From assembly GCF_947179165.1 (NCBI RefSeq), contig NC_077239.1, positions 16,048,001-16,112,000 of the forward strand: DNA of 64,000 bases. Direction: 5' to 3'. The DNA comes from Solanum dulcamara. Its lineage: Eukaryota; Streptophyta; Magnoliopsida; Solanales; Solanaceae. Below are positions 21,496 through 33,489 of this stretch, piece by piece. The translations under genes were made by a program, and so were the position numbers. The notes under the pieces were generated by a model. It saw only the letters and a list, made by a program, of their open reading frames with translations, made no database searches and was not told the DNA's origin. Within the stretch, counting starts at the first letter, position 1. Every line of letters starts with the position of its first letter.

Positions 21496-23588
21496 TGTTA
21501 CACCCCACATCTTTGAACTCGGAAGGTTCCTTAAGTTACTTAGAAGCTAGTATGTGAGCTACTTAAGTTACGACCCTATTGAACAACTCTAAGAAGGGAA
21601 AATGTGACACCCCATGGTAGGGAAGGTTGGAAATAGGGTCAAGAGAAATCGAAAGGAGTTGGAGGCCAAGTAACGAGTCGTAGGACTCGACTTATCTAAA
21701 TAAACTACTAATTTAGAAGTCTTACATATGTGAGTTACTTGATTACATACCAAGCTTATATAGCAAGGATTTTATAGGCTCTTAAAGTGAGACGAGATTA
21801 CGAACCCACAAGGAGGATAAAACAATTGCATGGGGCAGCACCTAAGTAAGTAGGTGACCCACCTACTTGGGGGAGGTGGGCCCCACTGCCACGTGGCAGC
21901 CTCTCCTTGCTTGCATAGATACGGTGGCCCAATAGGGGCTGGACACGTGTCCCTCTTAGGGGCTGACACATGTCGCCTCCTAGGACCACCAATATACATG
22001 TATATCATGTAATATCTTCAGTTTGTACTCACAAACTCCAGCAGCAACAAAGGAAACTAAAAACCCTAAGCTCGAGAGAAAACAAGGGCGGCCAAGGGAA
22101 AAAAAATAGCAAAAATCGGACAGCAAGTAGCCACAGCGTTCAAGTCGCGCTAGAAAAAGTTCCGCGGCACAATTTTTGCTAGTTTTGGCCAATTTCGGGT
22201 TCAAAGGACGGCGAGGCAAATAGGATAAGGAATAATTCAGACAAGATATGTGAAGCTTCTCTTGGTATGTTTTGGTATAGGTGGGTAAAGCCTATCTTTT
22301 CTCTTTTGGCATGTCTTAGATGTAAGCAGGATATGATATGAGCATTTGGGGTAATTCCATTCCCAGGTTCTGAATATGACTTCAGGACCCTCACTTACTT
22401 TTGAATATTAAACTTTAAAGTAGTAAGTTGCTATCTTCGAGTCTTCTATATGACTGTATAAAAATTGATTCGACTAAATTCTTGTTTGTAAAAAAAAAAG
22501 AAAGGCTCTGAGATAATCAATGCTCGGACTGCTATAAGATATTTTACATTGGCATACGTCTAAGATTTCTAAGTACTCCTTTTTACATAGTCCTTATTGA
22601 CAGTTAGAGAGTATACTTCAGATACCTTCTGCCCTGATCCCCAGGTGATGGTTCACTTGATGACTTCATTGAGTCTCAGATAATGATTTAAACTGTGTTT
22701 GGTTTCTCACTACTATACTCGTGTATACTGTAACACTTCGTTCACCGAGTCCCGAGCCGGGTCCATTATCGTGCACAACTCACTACATTATCCACCGAGC
22801 CCTTCACTAGAGGATTGGGTACGTATGTATATATACATATGATGATGATGTGTTGTAATAAGGTGATGATGGAATGGGGCCTCATACTGATACTACATAT
22901 CTGATTCACCAGACCCCTGACGGGGCCGGCTATATTGAAAATTTGAGCATGCATGTTTTTGTGATTCACAGAGTACTGATACATATTTCTGATTTGATAA
23001 TTGTTTCCCCTGCTTCTCTATTTTGAGTACACCTCCAGTTGTACTATGTTACGTTTTACATACTCAGTACATATGTCGTACCGACCCCCTTTCTCGGGGG
23101 GCTGCATTCATGCCCGCAGGTACAGATACAAGTTTTGGTAGTCCGTCAGCTTAGGATTCCATGCATCTCACCTGGAAGAGGCTCCATTATATCAGGGCTT
23201 AGTTTTTGATACTGTCTACTGATGTACAATATTGTTTTGTCCATTTCTGGGGTACAGCGGGGGCCCTGTCCCACCATATGTTGTCATTTATATTTTTAGA
23301 AGTCTGCAGACATGTATATGTAGGTTGTATATGTCAGGTTAATTCAGCTAGGTCCACATGATATATGATATATGTTATTATGTTATGGCAGCCTTATCGG
23401 CTTGCATGCCCTGTTATGTTGTAATACAAACAAAAAAGGCTATAGGCTTATGAAAAGGTTAATTCCCAATGGGGTTCAGTTAGATAATATTGTTTTATTT
23501 ACAGTTCCATTTAACCACAACTAATAGTTGGATATACGAGGGGTCCAGGTCGGACCCTAGTCACGGCCTACTGGGTTGAGTTGTGACA
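21496..23588 (+). repeat. Element C 5' LTR
   Basis: It begins TGTTACACCCCACATC and ends ...GGTTGAGTTGTGACA (2,093 bp). It shares its start, the TACTCAGTACAT block (about 23059) and the 'accgagtcccgagccgggt' block (about 22746) with the longer B LTR, so B and C are related families. A single copy of 'aggtgacccaccta' is present at about 21852; the 3' LTR has two. Confidence 0.92.
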
Positions 23589-25800
23589 GAAGTGGTATCA
23601 GAGCAGTTCGTCCTTGGATTGTCTGCAGACCGTGTCTAGTAGAGTCTTGGTTATCGATGTGTTGCATGCCACATCAATAAATAGAAAGCTACAGGACATT
23701 AAGGATGTTTCCTTTCCTTCACATCTGAGATCGTGCTTTAGATCTGAGTCATAGGAAAATTCCTTATACTAACCTTGGATCTTAACAGAAGGACGACACC
23801 AACAGAAAGGAAGTAATTGACGATATAGGACATTACAAAGCACGCAGGTAAGTAAAGTAAAGGCACGGAAGATATCCGTCGGGTAAGGTATTGAAGTAAT
23901 ATTGAAATGTAAAGTGAGACCTGAAAGGAAAGCAGACAGAAAGTGCAACAGATGCAGTTTGAAGTTGGACATACGAGGTAAGTCCAGTATTTTTATATTA
24001 GTATTGACATTGAAAGCCTTGCTTGGCTGCGATATGAGATGATATTGAAAGCCCTGTGTGTCTGTGATATGACATGAATATATATTTATATGTGTTGGCC
24101 CTGTGAGGCATTATTGACATTTTCTACATGCAGGTTATGGGATAGTAAGAGGTGTACAGGAAACCCAGCCGAAATTTTCCCAAAACAGGGAAAAGGAAAT
24201 GATTAATAGATTTTTAAGATGTCTGAGAAGTTGATACCAATTACCCCTATTGTGTTCAACTGAAGCTGTAAGAGGTACCCTTCAGGTCGTCGATAAGGGG
24301 CACCCTTTTCACTTGAAGAATTTTGTTTCAGAGGAACGATAGCTTATTTAAGTATTAAAGTTCAGACTACGGTATTTCCAGCCGTATTTATACTGTAGGA
24401 ATATAAATAGAGGGCTCAGGGTGAATGATAAGATGTCAAGCGAATGAGTTTCACTCTTTTTGGGAAAAAATACCAAGCCCTCAACTCCTATTGTAAATTA
24501 GATGAGTTGTTTATAACTCAAAGATAAACTCGGAATGAGACCAGGAGGGTCAAGTATTAAAATAAGTACTGTGATATTTTAGAGATTCTGGGTTCCTTCA
24601 ACAATGGTTGAAAAATGATTTATGATAACAGCTTATAGTCTCCACCGACTAATTGGGAAAAGAACTCTTAATGAAAGCATCTCAAGGAGATGTCAGGGAC
24701 TGAATACGAATACAAATTAAAAGGGGATATATAAGTATGAATTGAGCAGTGTGATATGAGTATGCAGGGATAAAGTGGAACTACTGGTAAGATGCACTTA
24801 ATACACATTGACTAAGTTAAAGGCCTGTGTTGAGAACGCAGTAAGAGCATAGGGCTTAAAATACAAAAAAATGATGTGTGTACATAACATCGTCCCAGGA
24901 ATAGTGGAACCCTTAAAGGACGAGGACGACAAACTTAAGGAATAATTGGTGTAACCTACATTCACCCCAAGGAATAAATGATATAGGTTGGGGTAAAGCT
25001 ACTATTTCAAAAGAACCTTAAATAATTATCGTCGAAATACTAATATTGCCTAGTTGAAATTGGAACGACTACAAGTACTAGTTAAATTTTGATGAAGATA
25101 AGTAGAAGGTGTCCTTGGATGAGTTGTTCCATGAGCCCCACTACTCAAGTACAGATTAATAAAGGAGATGTCACACTATGTATGGAAAAGTTCTCGTCTC
25201 TTCGTGATTTAGCCAAGGCTCTGTACGCGGATAGTCCAATTATAAAATATGAAGATAGACGGAGACATGATGCAGTGCCAAGTAGATTGGAGGAAGAGAT
25301 TGGGCGGAATTAAGACTGGACAAAGAGACATAGAGCAAGGTACAAGCAGATGAAAGTACGAGTACCCTCTAAAGGGGGGAAGTTAATGAGAAAATGGCAA
25401 AGGTAGGAGGAGGCAATTGATATAGCAATCTATATGAGATAGGCATCTAAACTTCAATAAGATATCTTGCCAAACCAAGTTAGAAAGGTCCGGAAGCTAC
25501 CAATAATTGGATGGAAGCCAGAATGCTACATAAGGCAGCAATAAGAAGTTGGTGACGAGACCCTAAATAACATAACACTAGAAGGCGGCTGTATATAAAA
25601 ACAAAAGAGTGTGACCATGAAAGGATATCAATCAACTTAAGAGACATTATGAAGGATAATGACAGCATGCTAGACCAAAAGCCAAAATATTGGGTATAGA
25701 GTTAGTCGCAAATGATGTTGCGATAGATAAATAACCAAAGAAAAAGGAATAGAAAGCCTCTTGTGGTAGAAAATGAGGAGAACACAAAGTGAATAGAGGA
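23589..25800 (+). other. Element C leader and non-coding internal region
   Basis: The leader is similar to that of B. GTAAGT at 23979 and CAG ending at 24133 match, in position and flanks, the possible intron of B. Between them lie repeated phrases ('gaaagcc.tg', 'ttggccctgtgaggcat'). Past 24150 all frames are closed, apart from one 74-codon stretch at 25089-25313 that I do not recognise and regard as chance. Confidence 0.5.
23593..23604 (+). promoter_or_regulatory. Element C primer-binding site (initiator tRNA-Met)
   Basis: TGGTATCAGAGC, an exact match to the usual initiator tRNA-Met complement, four bases after the LTR. Confidence 0.92.
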
Positions 25801-25809
25801 TTGTGGAGC

Positions 25810-26690
25810 TTAAGGTCTACGCCGGTACTAGATGCAAGATAACAGACGAAAGGACAAGGCAAAACATAAAGACTCGCGAGACAACGCTAAGGTGAATTTG
25901 GAGCTAAGTTGAGTGCCCCACACATTATGGCAAGGTTTATAATGAAACGCAACACCAAGACTTCCTAGGGAGGTCACCCATCCCAATATTACTCTCGCCC
26001 CAGCACACTTAACTTCGACATTCTGATGGAATTTAATTCGTTAGTGCTGGTGTGATCGCGCGAGATGGAAGAATCTGAACTAGCAACGGAGAAACAATAT
26101 GAGATTATGTACCCAAGGTATTATAAGATACGTTAAGGCAATTGTAACAAGGGCTTAAGCAAAACAAGAAGGATTAGCTAATTGCTAACTGTCGACACAC
26201 TCAAATGCCACAGCTCTTCAACATAGAACCAGTTAATGAGAGAAAAACCGCAGAATGACTATATGGTCCAGTGGGCAAGGGAATTTCGACACCACTTGGC
26301 AGCCAACTCTGAGGGCGAGAAAAATGCAAAACCCAAAAGGTAAGGGCACCAGATGATATAATTTACGAATGATAGAAAGCAATACCCAAGGTCGAGAATT
26401 CCACAATATGACCAGGACTACAAGACTCACTTTGCACTCCAGCGCCAGATGAATCTGGAGGGAATGTTACTTGTGGATTAACGATATTAGTCCCTACTCG
26501 TTCGATCAAAGGTTACCTACTCCGCCAAGAAGGTGTAAAATTGTAGAGTAAAAGGGTGGTAGGACCTTATGGAGTCCCCACAGTTATTGTCCTAGGCAAG
26601 GAAGCGCAAGTTGTAATTACCCATTGAGAGATAAAAATATAGGTTAAGCCAAATTATCGAGGTGGAATTAGTGCTACAGGTGGAGTAAGA
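25810..26690 (+). repeat. Element C internal duplication, copy 1 (with 5S-derived insert)
   Basis: This segment and 26695-27400 are diverged tandem copies. Shared anchors include 'gag..aacgcta.g' (25880 and 26779), 'aagcaaaac'/'taaacaaaac' before a 'tagctg/aattgct/gttact' stretch (26158 and 26886), and 'ccaacyctragg' followed by 'aaaacccaaaag' type sequence (26304 and 27040). Copy 1 contains the 5S-derived segment and an integrase relic (26420-26630). B has one copy only. Boundaries are approximate. Confidence 0.65.
25949..26061 (-). pseudogene. 5S rRNA-derived segment inside element C
   Basis: Minus-strand sequence follows plant 5S rRNA: 'gcgatcacaccagcactaac' at the 5' side, 'gaagttaagtgtgctggggc' for the A-box region, 'gatgggtgacctccctagg' for the C-box and beyond, and a 3' end reading 'gaagtcttggtgttgc'. 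It is closer to 5S consensus at the ends than the B copy. Flanks on both sides match B ('gatggaagaatctgaactag' follows in both), so it was present in the common ancestor of B and C. Confidence 0.9.
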
Positions 26691-26694
26691 CATG

Positions 26695-27400
26695 GCCACG
26701 AGTGGACCAAAGATCTACCCCAACATCGAGTGTAGGATAAGGGAGAAAAAAAGGTAGTGTAAAATATGAGGACTAGCGAGATAACGCTAGGATACTTCTT
26801 GTAAAAATAATGTTTCTAGAAGGTAGTGTAAAAATAATGTTTTTAGAAGGTTACAAGTGGGGGTAAGGAAAGTGGTGAAAGAGTTTAAACAAAACTGGCA
26901 GAACTAGCTGGTTACTATAGGATGGCGAGTATATGCGCCAACATTTCGTCAGAATTATACCAGATCATGTTAGATAAAGCAAAGAACAACTATGAGAGCC
27001 ATTACACGAGGGGGCTACAACATTATTCAGTATCCAACCCTAAGGATTGAAAAATAGAACCCAAAAGATAGAATGCCAGTTAAAGTTCTAGAAAGAGTTG
27101 AGAAGGACTATATGAGGCTAACGATTCCCAAGCTATCAACGTCATTACGCACCTATTTTATACTCTATAAGAGTAGGGTGCTATATAGGTTATTGTGAGT
27201 AGGCTAATGAATCAGCCTATTTGCTTCCAATCAAGAGCACCTATGCTGCTGAAATTAGGGGGAGTTATAGAACATGGAGAATGGTAAGGTTCCGTGAGGT
27301 TTCCCCAGTTAATATCTCAGATAGAATGACTATAATTATGGTTAATGTCTAGAGATTAGTCTAAGAAAAGATCGAGAGCACAGACAAGTCTTCGTACCGT
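26695..27400 (+). repeat. Element C internal duplication, copy 2 (no 5S-derived insert)
   Basis: It is similar to 25810-26690, but the stretch of about 200 bp that holds the 5S-derived segment in copy 1 is absent. In its place is a short sequence with two tandem 25-bp repeats (26800-26851). It continues into integrase-like sequence ('SAYL..IKSTYAAE'-like near 27210-27250; 'PVNISDRM' near 27303-27330). Confidence 0.6.
26800..26851 (+). repeat. 25-bp tandem repeat in element C
   Basis: Two copies of a unit 'tgtaaaaataatgttt[c/t]tag' plus 'aaggt' lie at 26800-26824 and 26827-26851, differing at one base. Confidence 0.85.
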
Positions 27401-28080
27401 ATTCTTCCTCGAGCTATTGAACAAACTAAGCATACTATTATATGGTTGGCTTTAGGACCAACTGAGATGATCGTCCACTACTTATTAAGATTACCTACCA
27501 TAATGGCTACCACTCTGGTATCCCAATGGCTCTGTACAAATCTGGTAGAGTAAGACGTGTAAGTCCCCTATCAAATGGGTATATGTTAAAAAGACTAAGC
27601 TAAGAAGGCCCCAACATGATTAAGCAAGCTATTGACTAAAAGCCCAGAGTCGGCAGGAATGATATACAAATAATCAACATCGACATACAGAGTTCAAGTT
27701 GATGATTGGATGTTCATAATAGGGTCACCTAGAAAAGGAACTTGACCTAGAATATGTTAGATTGTATCAAGTTACTCGTAAGGTGGGCAACGTGACTGGT
27801 ACCTCATTTGGAAACTATACGCCCAATCCATCATATAAGAATGCTTCGCAAGGGTACTGACGAGTCACCCAGGGTACATTCCATATATAAGGTCCAAAAG
27901 ACGAAATCCCGTGAGGAAAAACCTATCGCCCTCTTAAATCGGCAAACTGGAAGATTGTAGACTAAAGACGTGCCTTCCATTAAGATACGGTAGAAAAACC
28001 AAAACCAGAAAGAGGATGATCGGGAAAACTAAAGAGAACATAAAACACAAGTATTCGCACCTATAACTGATATCTACAGG
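27400..28080 (+). pseudogene. Element C integrase C-terminal and chromodomain relic
   Basis: In shifting frames, 'TYHNGYHSGIPMALYKSG' (about 27491-27545) matches the 'YNNSYHSSIQMAPYEALYG' integrase segment. 'KVGNVTGTSFGNY' near 27779 and the tail near 27900-28070 ('KYSHL') match the C-terminal and chromodomain parts. Many stops are present. Confidence 0.65.
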
Positions 28081-28204
28081 TAACTCCAACTCATGAGCAC
28101 TCGTATGTTAATAATATAGATGGAAATGTAGGTGATAGCATAAGGGTATAATTTATATAAAGTCTTAAGGGAAGTTGCATTTAACATTCGGGGACGGATG
28201 TTCT

Positions 28205-28218
28205 AAAGGGGGGAAGGA
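28205..28218 (+). promoter_or_regulatory. Element C polypurine tract
   Basis: aaaggggggaagga lies just upstream of the 3' LTR start. Confidence 0.85.
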
Positions 28219-30298
28219 TGTTACACCCCACATCTTTGAACTCGGAAGGTTCCTTAAGTTAATTAGCATCTCGTATGTGATCCACTTAAGTTACGACCCT
28301 ATTTAACAACTCTAAGAAGGGAGAATGTGACACCCTATGGTAGGAAAGGTTGGAAATAGGGTCAAGAGAAATCGAAAGGAGTTAGAGTCCAAGTAATGAG
28401 TCGTAGGACTCGACTTATCTACGTAAACTACTAATTTAGAAGTCTTACATACATGAGTTACTTGATTACATACCAAGCTTACGTAGCAAGGATTTCATAG
28501 GCTCTTAAAGTGAGACGAGATTACGAACAAGATTACAAACCCACAAGAAGGAAAACAAATTGCACGGGGCAGCCAATGGGAGGGTGACACGTGGTAGCAC
28601 CTAAGCAAGCAGGTGACCCACCTTCTTGGGGTCAAGTAGGTGACCCACCTGCTTGGGGGAGGTCGGACCCACTACCACGTGGCAGCCTCTCCTTTCTTGC
28701 ATAGATACGGTAGCCCAATAGGGGTTGGACACATGTCCTCCTTAGGGGATGACACGTGTCGCCTCCTAGGACTACCAATATACATGTATGTAATGTAATA
28801 TCTTCAGTTTGTACTCACAAACTCCAGCAGCAACAAAGAAAACTAAAATCCCTAAGCTAGAGAGAAAAAAAGGGCGGCCAAGAGAAATAAAATAGCAAAA
28901 ATTGGACAACAAGCAGCCACGACATTCAAGTCACGCTAGAAAAAGTTCCGAGGCATAATATGGGCTAGTTTTGGCCAATTTCGGGTTCAAAGGATGGCGA
29001 GGCAAACAGGATAAGGAATAATTCAGATAAGGTATGTGAAGCTTCTCTTAGTATGTTTTTAGTATAAGTGGGTAAACCCTATCTTTTCTCTTTTGGCATG
29101 TCTTAGATGTAAGCAGGATATGATATGAGCTTTGAGGGTAATTCCATTCCCAAGTTCTGAATATGACTTCAGGACCCTCACTTACTTTTGAATGTTAAAC
29201 TTTAAAGTAGTAAGCAGCTATCTTCGAGTCTTTTATATGACTGTATAACAATTGATTCGACTAAACTCTTGTTTGTAAAAAAAAGAAAGGCTCTGAGATA
29301 ATCAATGCTCGGACTTCTATAAGATATTTCACATTGGCATACGTCTAAGATTTCTAAATACTCCTTTTTACATAGTCCTTAGTGAAGTTAGAGAGTATAC
29401 GTCAGATACCTTCTGCCTAGATCCCAAGGTGATGGTTCACTTGATGACTTTATTGAGTCTCAGATAATAATTTAAACTGTGTTTGGTTTCTTACTACTCT
29501 ACGCATGTATACTGTAACACTTCGTTCACCAAGTCCCGGGCTGGGTCCGTTATCATGCACAACTCATTGCATTGTCCATTGAGCCCTTCACTAGAGGGTC
29601 GGGTATGTATGTATATATATATGATGATGATGTGTTGTAATAAGGTGATGATGGCATGGGGCCTGATACTGATACTACATATATAATTCACCAGACCCTT
29701 GATGGGGCCGGATATATTGAAAATTTGAGCATGCATGTTTTTTTGATTCATAGAGTACTGGTACATGTTTCTGATTTGATAATTATTTCCCCTACTTCTC
29801 TACTTCTCGGGGGCTGCATTCATGCCGTAAGTATAGATACAGGTTTTGGGAGTCTGTTAGCTTAGGATTCCACGCATCTCAGCTGGAAGAGGCTCCATTG
29901 TATCGGGGCTTAGTTTTTGATACTGTCTACTGATGTACAATATTGTTTTGTCCATTCGGGGGTATGGTGGGGGGCCTGTCCCGCCATATGTTGTCATTTA
30001 TATTTTTATAGGTCTGCAGACATGTATATGTGGGTTGTGTATGTCAGGTTAATTCAGCTGGGTCTACATGATATATGATATATATTATTATGTTATGGCA
30101 GCCTTGTCGTCTTGCGTACCCTGTCATGTTGTGATACAAACAAAAAGGGCTATAGGCTTATGAAAATATTGTTGCCCAATGGGGCTCGGTTATATAATAT
30201 TATTTTATTTACAGTTCAATTTGACCACAGCTAATAGTTTGGTATACGGGGGGTCCAGGTCGGACCCCAGTCGCGGCCTACGAGGTTGGGTCATGACA
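28219..30298 (+). repeat. Element C 3' LTR
   Basis: The 2,080-bp repeat of 21496-23588 ends ...GGTTGGGTCATGACA. It differs by a tandem duplication near 28609-28670 (the 'gtgacccacc..cttgggg' unit occurs twice) and by a deletion of roughly 60 bp at about 29803, between two 'cttctc' copies, which removes the TACTCAGTACAT block present in the 5' LTR. Confidence 0.92.
28609..28670 (+). repeat. Local tandem duplication in element C 3' LTR
   Basis: The unit 'caggtgacccaccttcttgg' (28610) recurs as 'taggtgacccacctgcttgg' (28637); the 5' LTR has a single copy. It arose after insertion or during the last replication. Confidence 0.8.
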
Positions 30299-30303
30299 AT
30301 TTT
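30299..30303. repeat. Target-site duplication of element C, right copy (ATTTT)
   Basis: It matches 21491-21495. Confidence 0.9.
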
Positions 30304-30731
30304 AGTCATCTTCCAGGATCTTATTATGCATGAATTTATCTTAATTACATGTTTTCAAATGATTTTTACATGAACCTGTGCATTATGTCTATTTTTATGA
30401 CTATAAGATATCATTTGAGATTATTCATGCATCATACTTTTTATGAACAATGATATAAGGATGTTTCTAGTTGAAGTATCAATATGAATTTTACTTTTAG
30501 AATTATATACTTCTTGTGTTTTGGGTGAGATAGGGCTTGTTCTATTCCCTTGTCTATATTAGTAGTGGCACTGTCAGACTAAAAGAGTACATTTTGTTCA
30601 TTTCAATTATGAAGTTTGAATTATCTTTTATCGATATTTTAATGTCATGCTATGTATACTAAGAGTCTTTTTCAGGCTCTCCTGAGATCCTAGGAACTGT
30701 GTCACATCTAGGGTCTAACTTGGGTCATAAG
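30304..30731 (+). repeat. Element D 5' LTR, piece 3 of 3
   Basis: This is AT-rich sequence ending near 'cttgggtcataag', directly before the degenerate primer-binding site. Together with 6842-6925 and 20656-21495 it makes an LTR of roughly 1.35 kb. Confidence 0.68.
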
Positions 30732-30736
30732 AAACT

Positions 30737-30748
30737 TGGTATCACAAC
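30737..30748 (+). promoter_or_regulatory. Element D primer-binding site (decayed)
   Basis: TGGTATCACAAC, matching the first eight bases of the initiator tRNA-Met complement TGGTATCAGAGC. The leader after it ('ttcaagtg..agtg.accacacttatga') resembles that of F. Confidence 0.75.
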
Positions 30749-30897
30749 ATAAGGTTCAAGTGAAGTGCACCACACTTATGAATGAGAGGGTATGATTTGT
30801 TTAGGAAACTTCATTTCTTTCATCATTCTTAAGTCGTGTGATAGAGTTGAACTTTCTAAGTTTTCCTTGTAACTCTTGTTCCTTGCATTAAAGAATC

Positions 30898-32040
30898 ATG
30901 CCTCCATTAAGATCCTATATTAGAAGGAATACTAATGTGAATGTTGATGAGAATAAATAAGCTCCACAAGTTACAAATGATCCCTTGGCCGAGCAAGTCT
31001 CTCATACCGAATTCAAAGCGACATTCCAAGTTCTTTCCCAAGCTATGGTGATGCAAGCCAACTGGAAGGTAGTTTCTCCCTTGAACCAAAATATGGGTAC
31101 ACCGGCCTATAGAGTTGATGATTTCATAAGGATGAACCCTCTGTAGTTTCACAATTCAAAGGTGGAACAGGATCCACAAGGGTTCATAGAGGGTATTCAC
31201 AAGATTGTGGACATCATATGAGTACATCCGATGGATAAAGAAGACTTAGACACATATAAATTAATAGGCATGGCTCAAATTTGGTTTGATCAATGGAACG
31301 GTGACAAAGCTAGGGATGCAGGTCCCTTATATTAGGAGGAGTTCAAGGATGCCTTTCTTGTCCATTTATTTCCTCTTTCATTATGGGAGACCAAAATTAA
31401 AGAGTTGATCAAATTTAATCAATGTAATATGAGTGTGAGAGAATATTCTTTGAAGTTCACACAATTTTCTAAATATGCTCCAGTGATATTTCAAACTCTA
31501 GAACTCGTATGAGCAAGTTTATTTTGGGTTTTTAGACATGGTGGTCAAATAGTGTAGAACTGCCATATTGATCAAGGATATGGGTATTCCAAGGAACATG
31601 ACGATCGAATCGAGAGGGAAAATCATAAGGAGAGGCTAGAGAGTCAAAGTGTTCAAGGACCAATACTGGTGATATTGCACATTTGAGGTCTAATAATGGT
31701 CCTTGTTCTCAACATCACCAAAGGTTTTTCATTGAGAATTCTTCAAGTTCTCTGACTCCATGGTTTAACAAGAATAAGGTATCTAACTCTAAACCTCAAG
31801 AGAGTGCACAGAATGGTCTAACTATCCCCACATGTAATAAGTATGGGAAGAGCCATCGAGGAGATTATTTGGCAGATTCTAACGCTTGTTATGATTGTGG
31901 CAAGATGGGTCATAGAGTGAGAGATTGACCTCGCATGTTCTGGTAGAGGTAGAGGTGGAGGTGGAGATGGTCGACCTCAAACTCAAACTACTACTTCTGG
32001 TCATCTAGATCAGCATTGTACTACATCAGGTTTTTGAGAA
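30898..32040 (+). pseudogene. Element D gag relic
   Basis: The start ATGCCTCC at 30898 is the family's typical gag start. 'DDFIRMNPL' near 31119-31146, 'DKARDAGPLY' near 31303-31332, and 'MSVREYSLKFTQFSKYAP' near 31431-31483 fit Gypsy gag. Stops occur near 30958, 31144, 31218 and 31333. The zinc knuckle at 31887-31928 reads C-Y-D-C-G-K-M-G-H and then a TGA where the last cysteine should be. Confidence 0.8.
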
Positions 32041-32059
32041 GGAAAAAATTTTACACTCT

Positions 32060-32560
32060 TTTGGACTCATCAGGAGTTGGAGGATTCTCCTGGTGTGGTG
32101 ATTGGTATGTTATGAGTCTTTCACTTTAATGTTTATGCTTTATTAGATCCGATAGTAAATCTTTCTCTTGCTACTCCTTATTTTCTATGACATTTGATGT
32201 CAATCGCAATATATTATGAGCATTTTTTAGTCTATACTCCTATTAGTGATTTAGCCTTGGCTAAACGAGTTTATAGAAATTGTCCATTCTCAATTTTTCA
32301 TAAAATCACCTCATTTATATTATAGAGCTTGATATGACCAATTTTTATGTTATTTTTTGTATGAATTAGCTTCATGCATGTTATACTTCTATTGATTGTA
32401 GAACCTGAGTGGTTAGGTTCAGTTTCATGATGAGTCAGTCCTAGAAAGGATGGGTAGTAATTCTATGTTTAAGGGTCAATTTATCTCGATCCTTAAATCT
32501 CAAAAAATTATTTCTAAAGGTTGTTTCTATCATTTTATAGGGATTCAAATTCGAAAGCCC
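32060..32560 (+). pseudogene. Element D protease relic
   Basis: Alignable with the F protease region by order and by pieces such as the 'LSLATPYF' stretch near 32160-32185 (where the active-site Asp-Ser-Gly is lost) and the 'HACYTSIDCRT' stretch near 32372-32406. It is broken by stops and lies between gag and RT. Confidence 0.6.
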
Positions 32561-33430
32561 TACCCTTGAGTTTGTTTTGGTGGTGAATGAATGTCCGAAA
32601 GTATTTCTTGATAATTTACCAGGTATTCCTCCTAAAAGAGAAATAGACTTTTGTATCTATCTTCTTCACGATACCCATCCAATTTTTCTCCCTCCTTATA
32701 GAATGGCTCTGATAGAACTTAAAGAGTTGAAGGATCAATTAAAGGACTTGTTGGATAAAGGTTTCATTAGATCAAGTATCACTCAATGGAGTGCTCCGTT
32801 ACTCTTTGTTCAAAAGAAAGATGGTTTCCTTCGTATTTGTATTGATTATCAATAGTTGAACAAAGTCACAATTAAGAAAAAGTATCTCATCCAAAGGATT
32901 GATTACTTGTTCGATCAACTCCACCATATAATTTATTTCTCAAATATTGATCTTCGATCAAGTTATCATCAAATTTGAGTGAGACAATATGACATTCTGA
33001 AGATGGCCTTCAGAACTCGATAGGGTCACTTTAAACTTTTGGTTATGTATTTTGGACTAACAAATGCTACTACAGCTTTTACGAATTTGATGAATACGAT
33101 GTGTAAGTAATAATTTGATATGATCGTCATTGTGTTCATTAAAGATATATTGATCTATTCTCAGAGTGAAGATCATTATGGCGATAATTTGAGAATTGCC
33201 TTCTAAGTTCTCAAGGATCATTAATTATTTTATATGTTTAGCAAGTGTGAGTTTTAGTTGAGGTTGGTAGATTTCTTTGCCATATTGTGTTTGGTGATGG
33301 TATTCAAGTCGATCCTAAGAAAATATAGGCGGTGAAGAATTGGCCTAGATCTCTATGTCCTTTAGATATTCAGAGACTTTTGGGTTTAGTCAGTTACTCT
33401 AGATGATTTGTGGAAGGGTTTTCTCTATTG
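32560..33430 (+). pseudogene. Element D reverse transcriptase relic
   Basis: A 92-codon open stretch (32577-32852) reads 'FLDNLPGIPPKREIDFCI', '[13 protein letters not shown]' and 'FVQKKDGFLRICIDYQ', the N-terminal RT motifs. Further on, '[11 protein letters not shown]' (about 32945) and 'FGLTNATTAF' (about 33052) follow across stops. The catalytic box near 33133-33160 reads F-I-K-D-I-L, with the first Asp replaced by Lys. Confidence 0.85.
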
Positions 33431-33489
33431 CTTAGCTTTTAATAACATTCACACAAAAGAAGATAAAATTTCAATAGTCCTAGGCATGT

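Larger units (their letters stand above)
21496..30298 (+). mobile_element. Element C: complete Ty3/Gypsy element related to B
   Basis: Its direct LTRs (21496-23588 and 28219-30298), primer-binding site at 23593, polypurine tract at 28205-28218 and target duplication ATTTT define an 8,803-bp element. Internal length is 4,630 bp. As in B, only the integrase end is recognisable, and a 5S-derived antisense segment is present. An internal tandem duplication (about 25.8-27.4 kb) explains part of its extra internal length compared with B. It is inserted in the D 5' LTR. Confidence 0.93.

Noticed and set aside
25089..25313. 74-codon plus-strand open stretch in element C
   Set aside because: No recognised motif and no counterpart in B; treated as chance.
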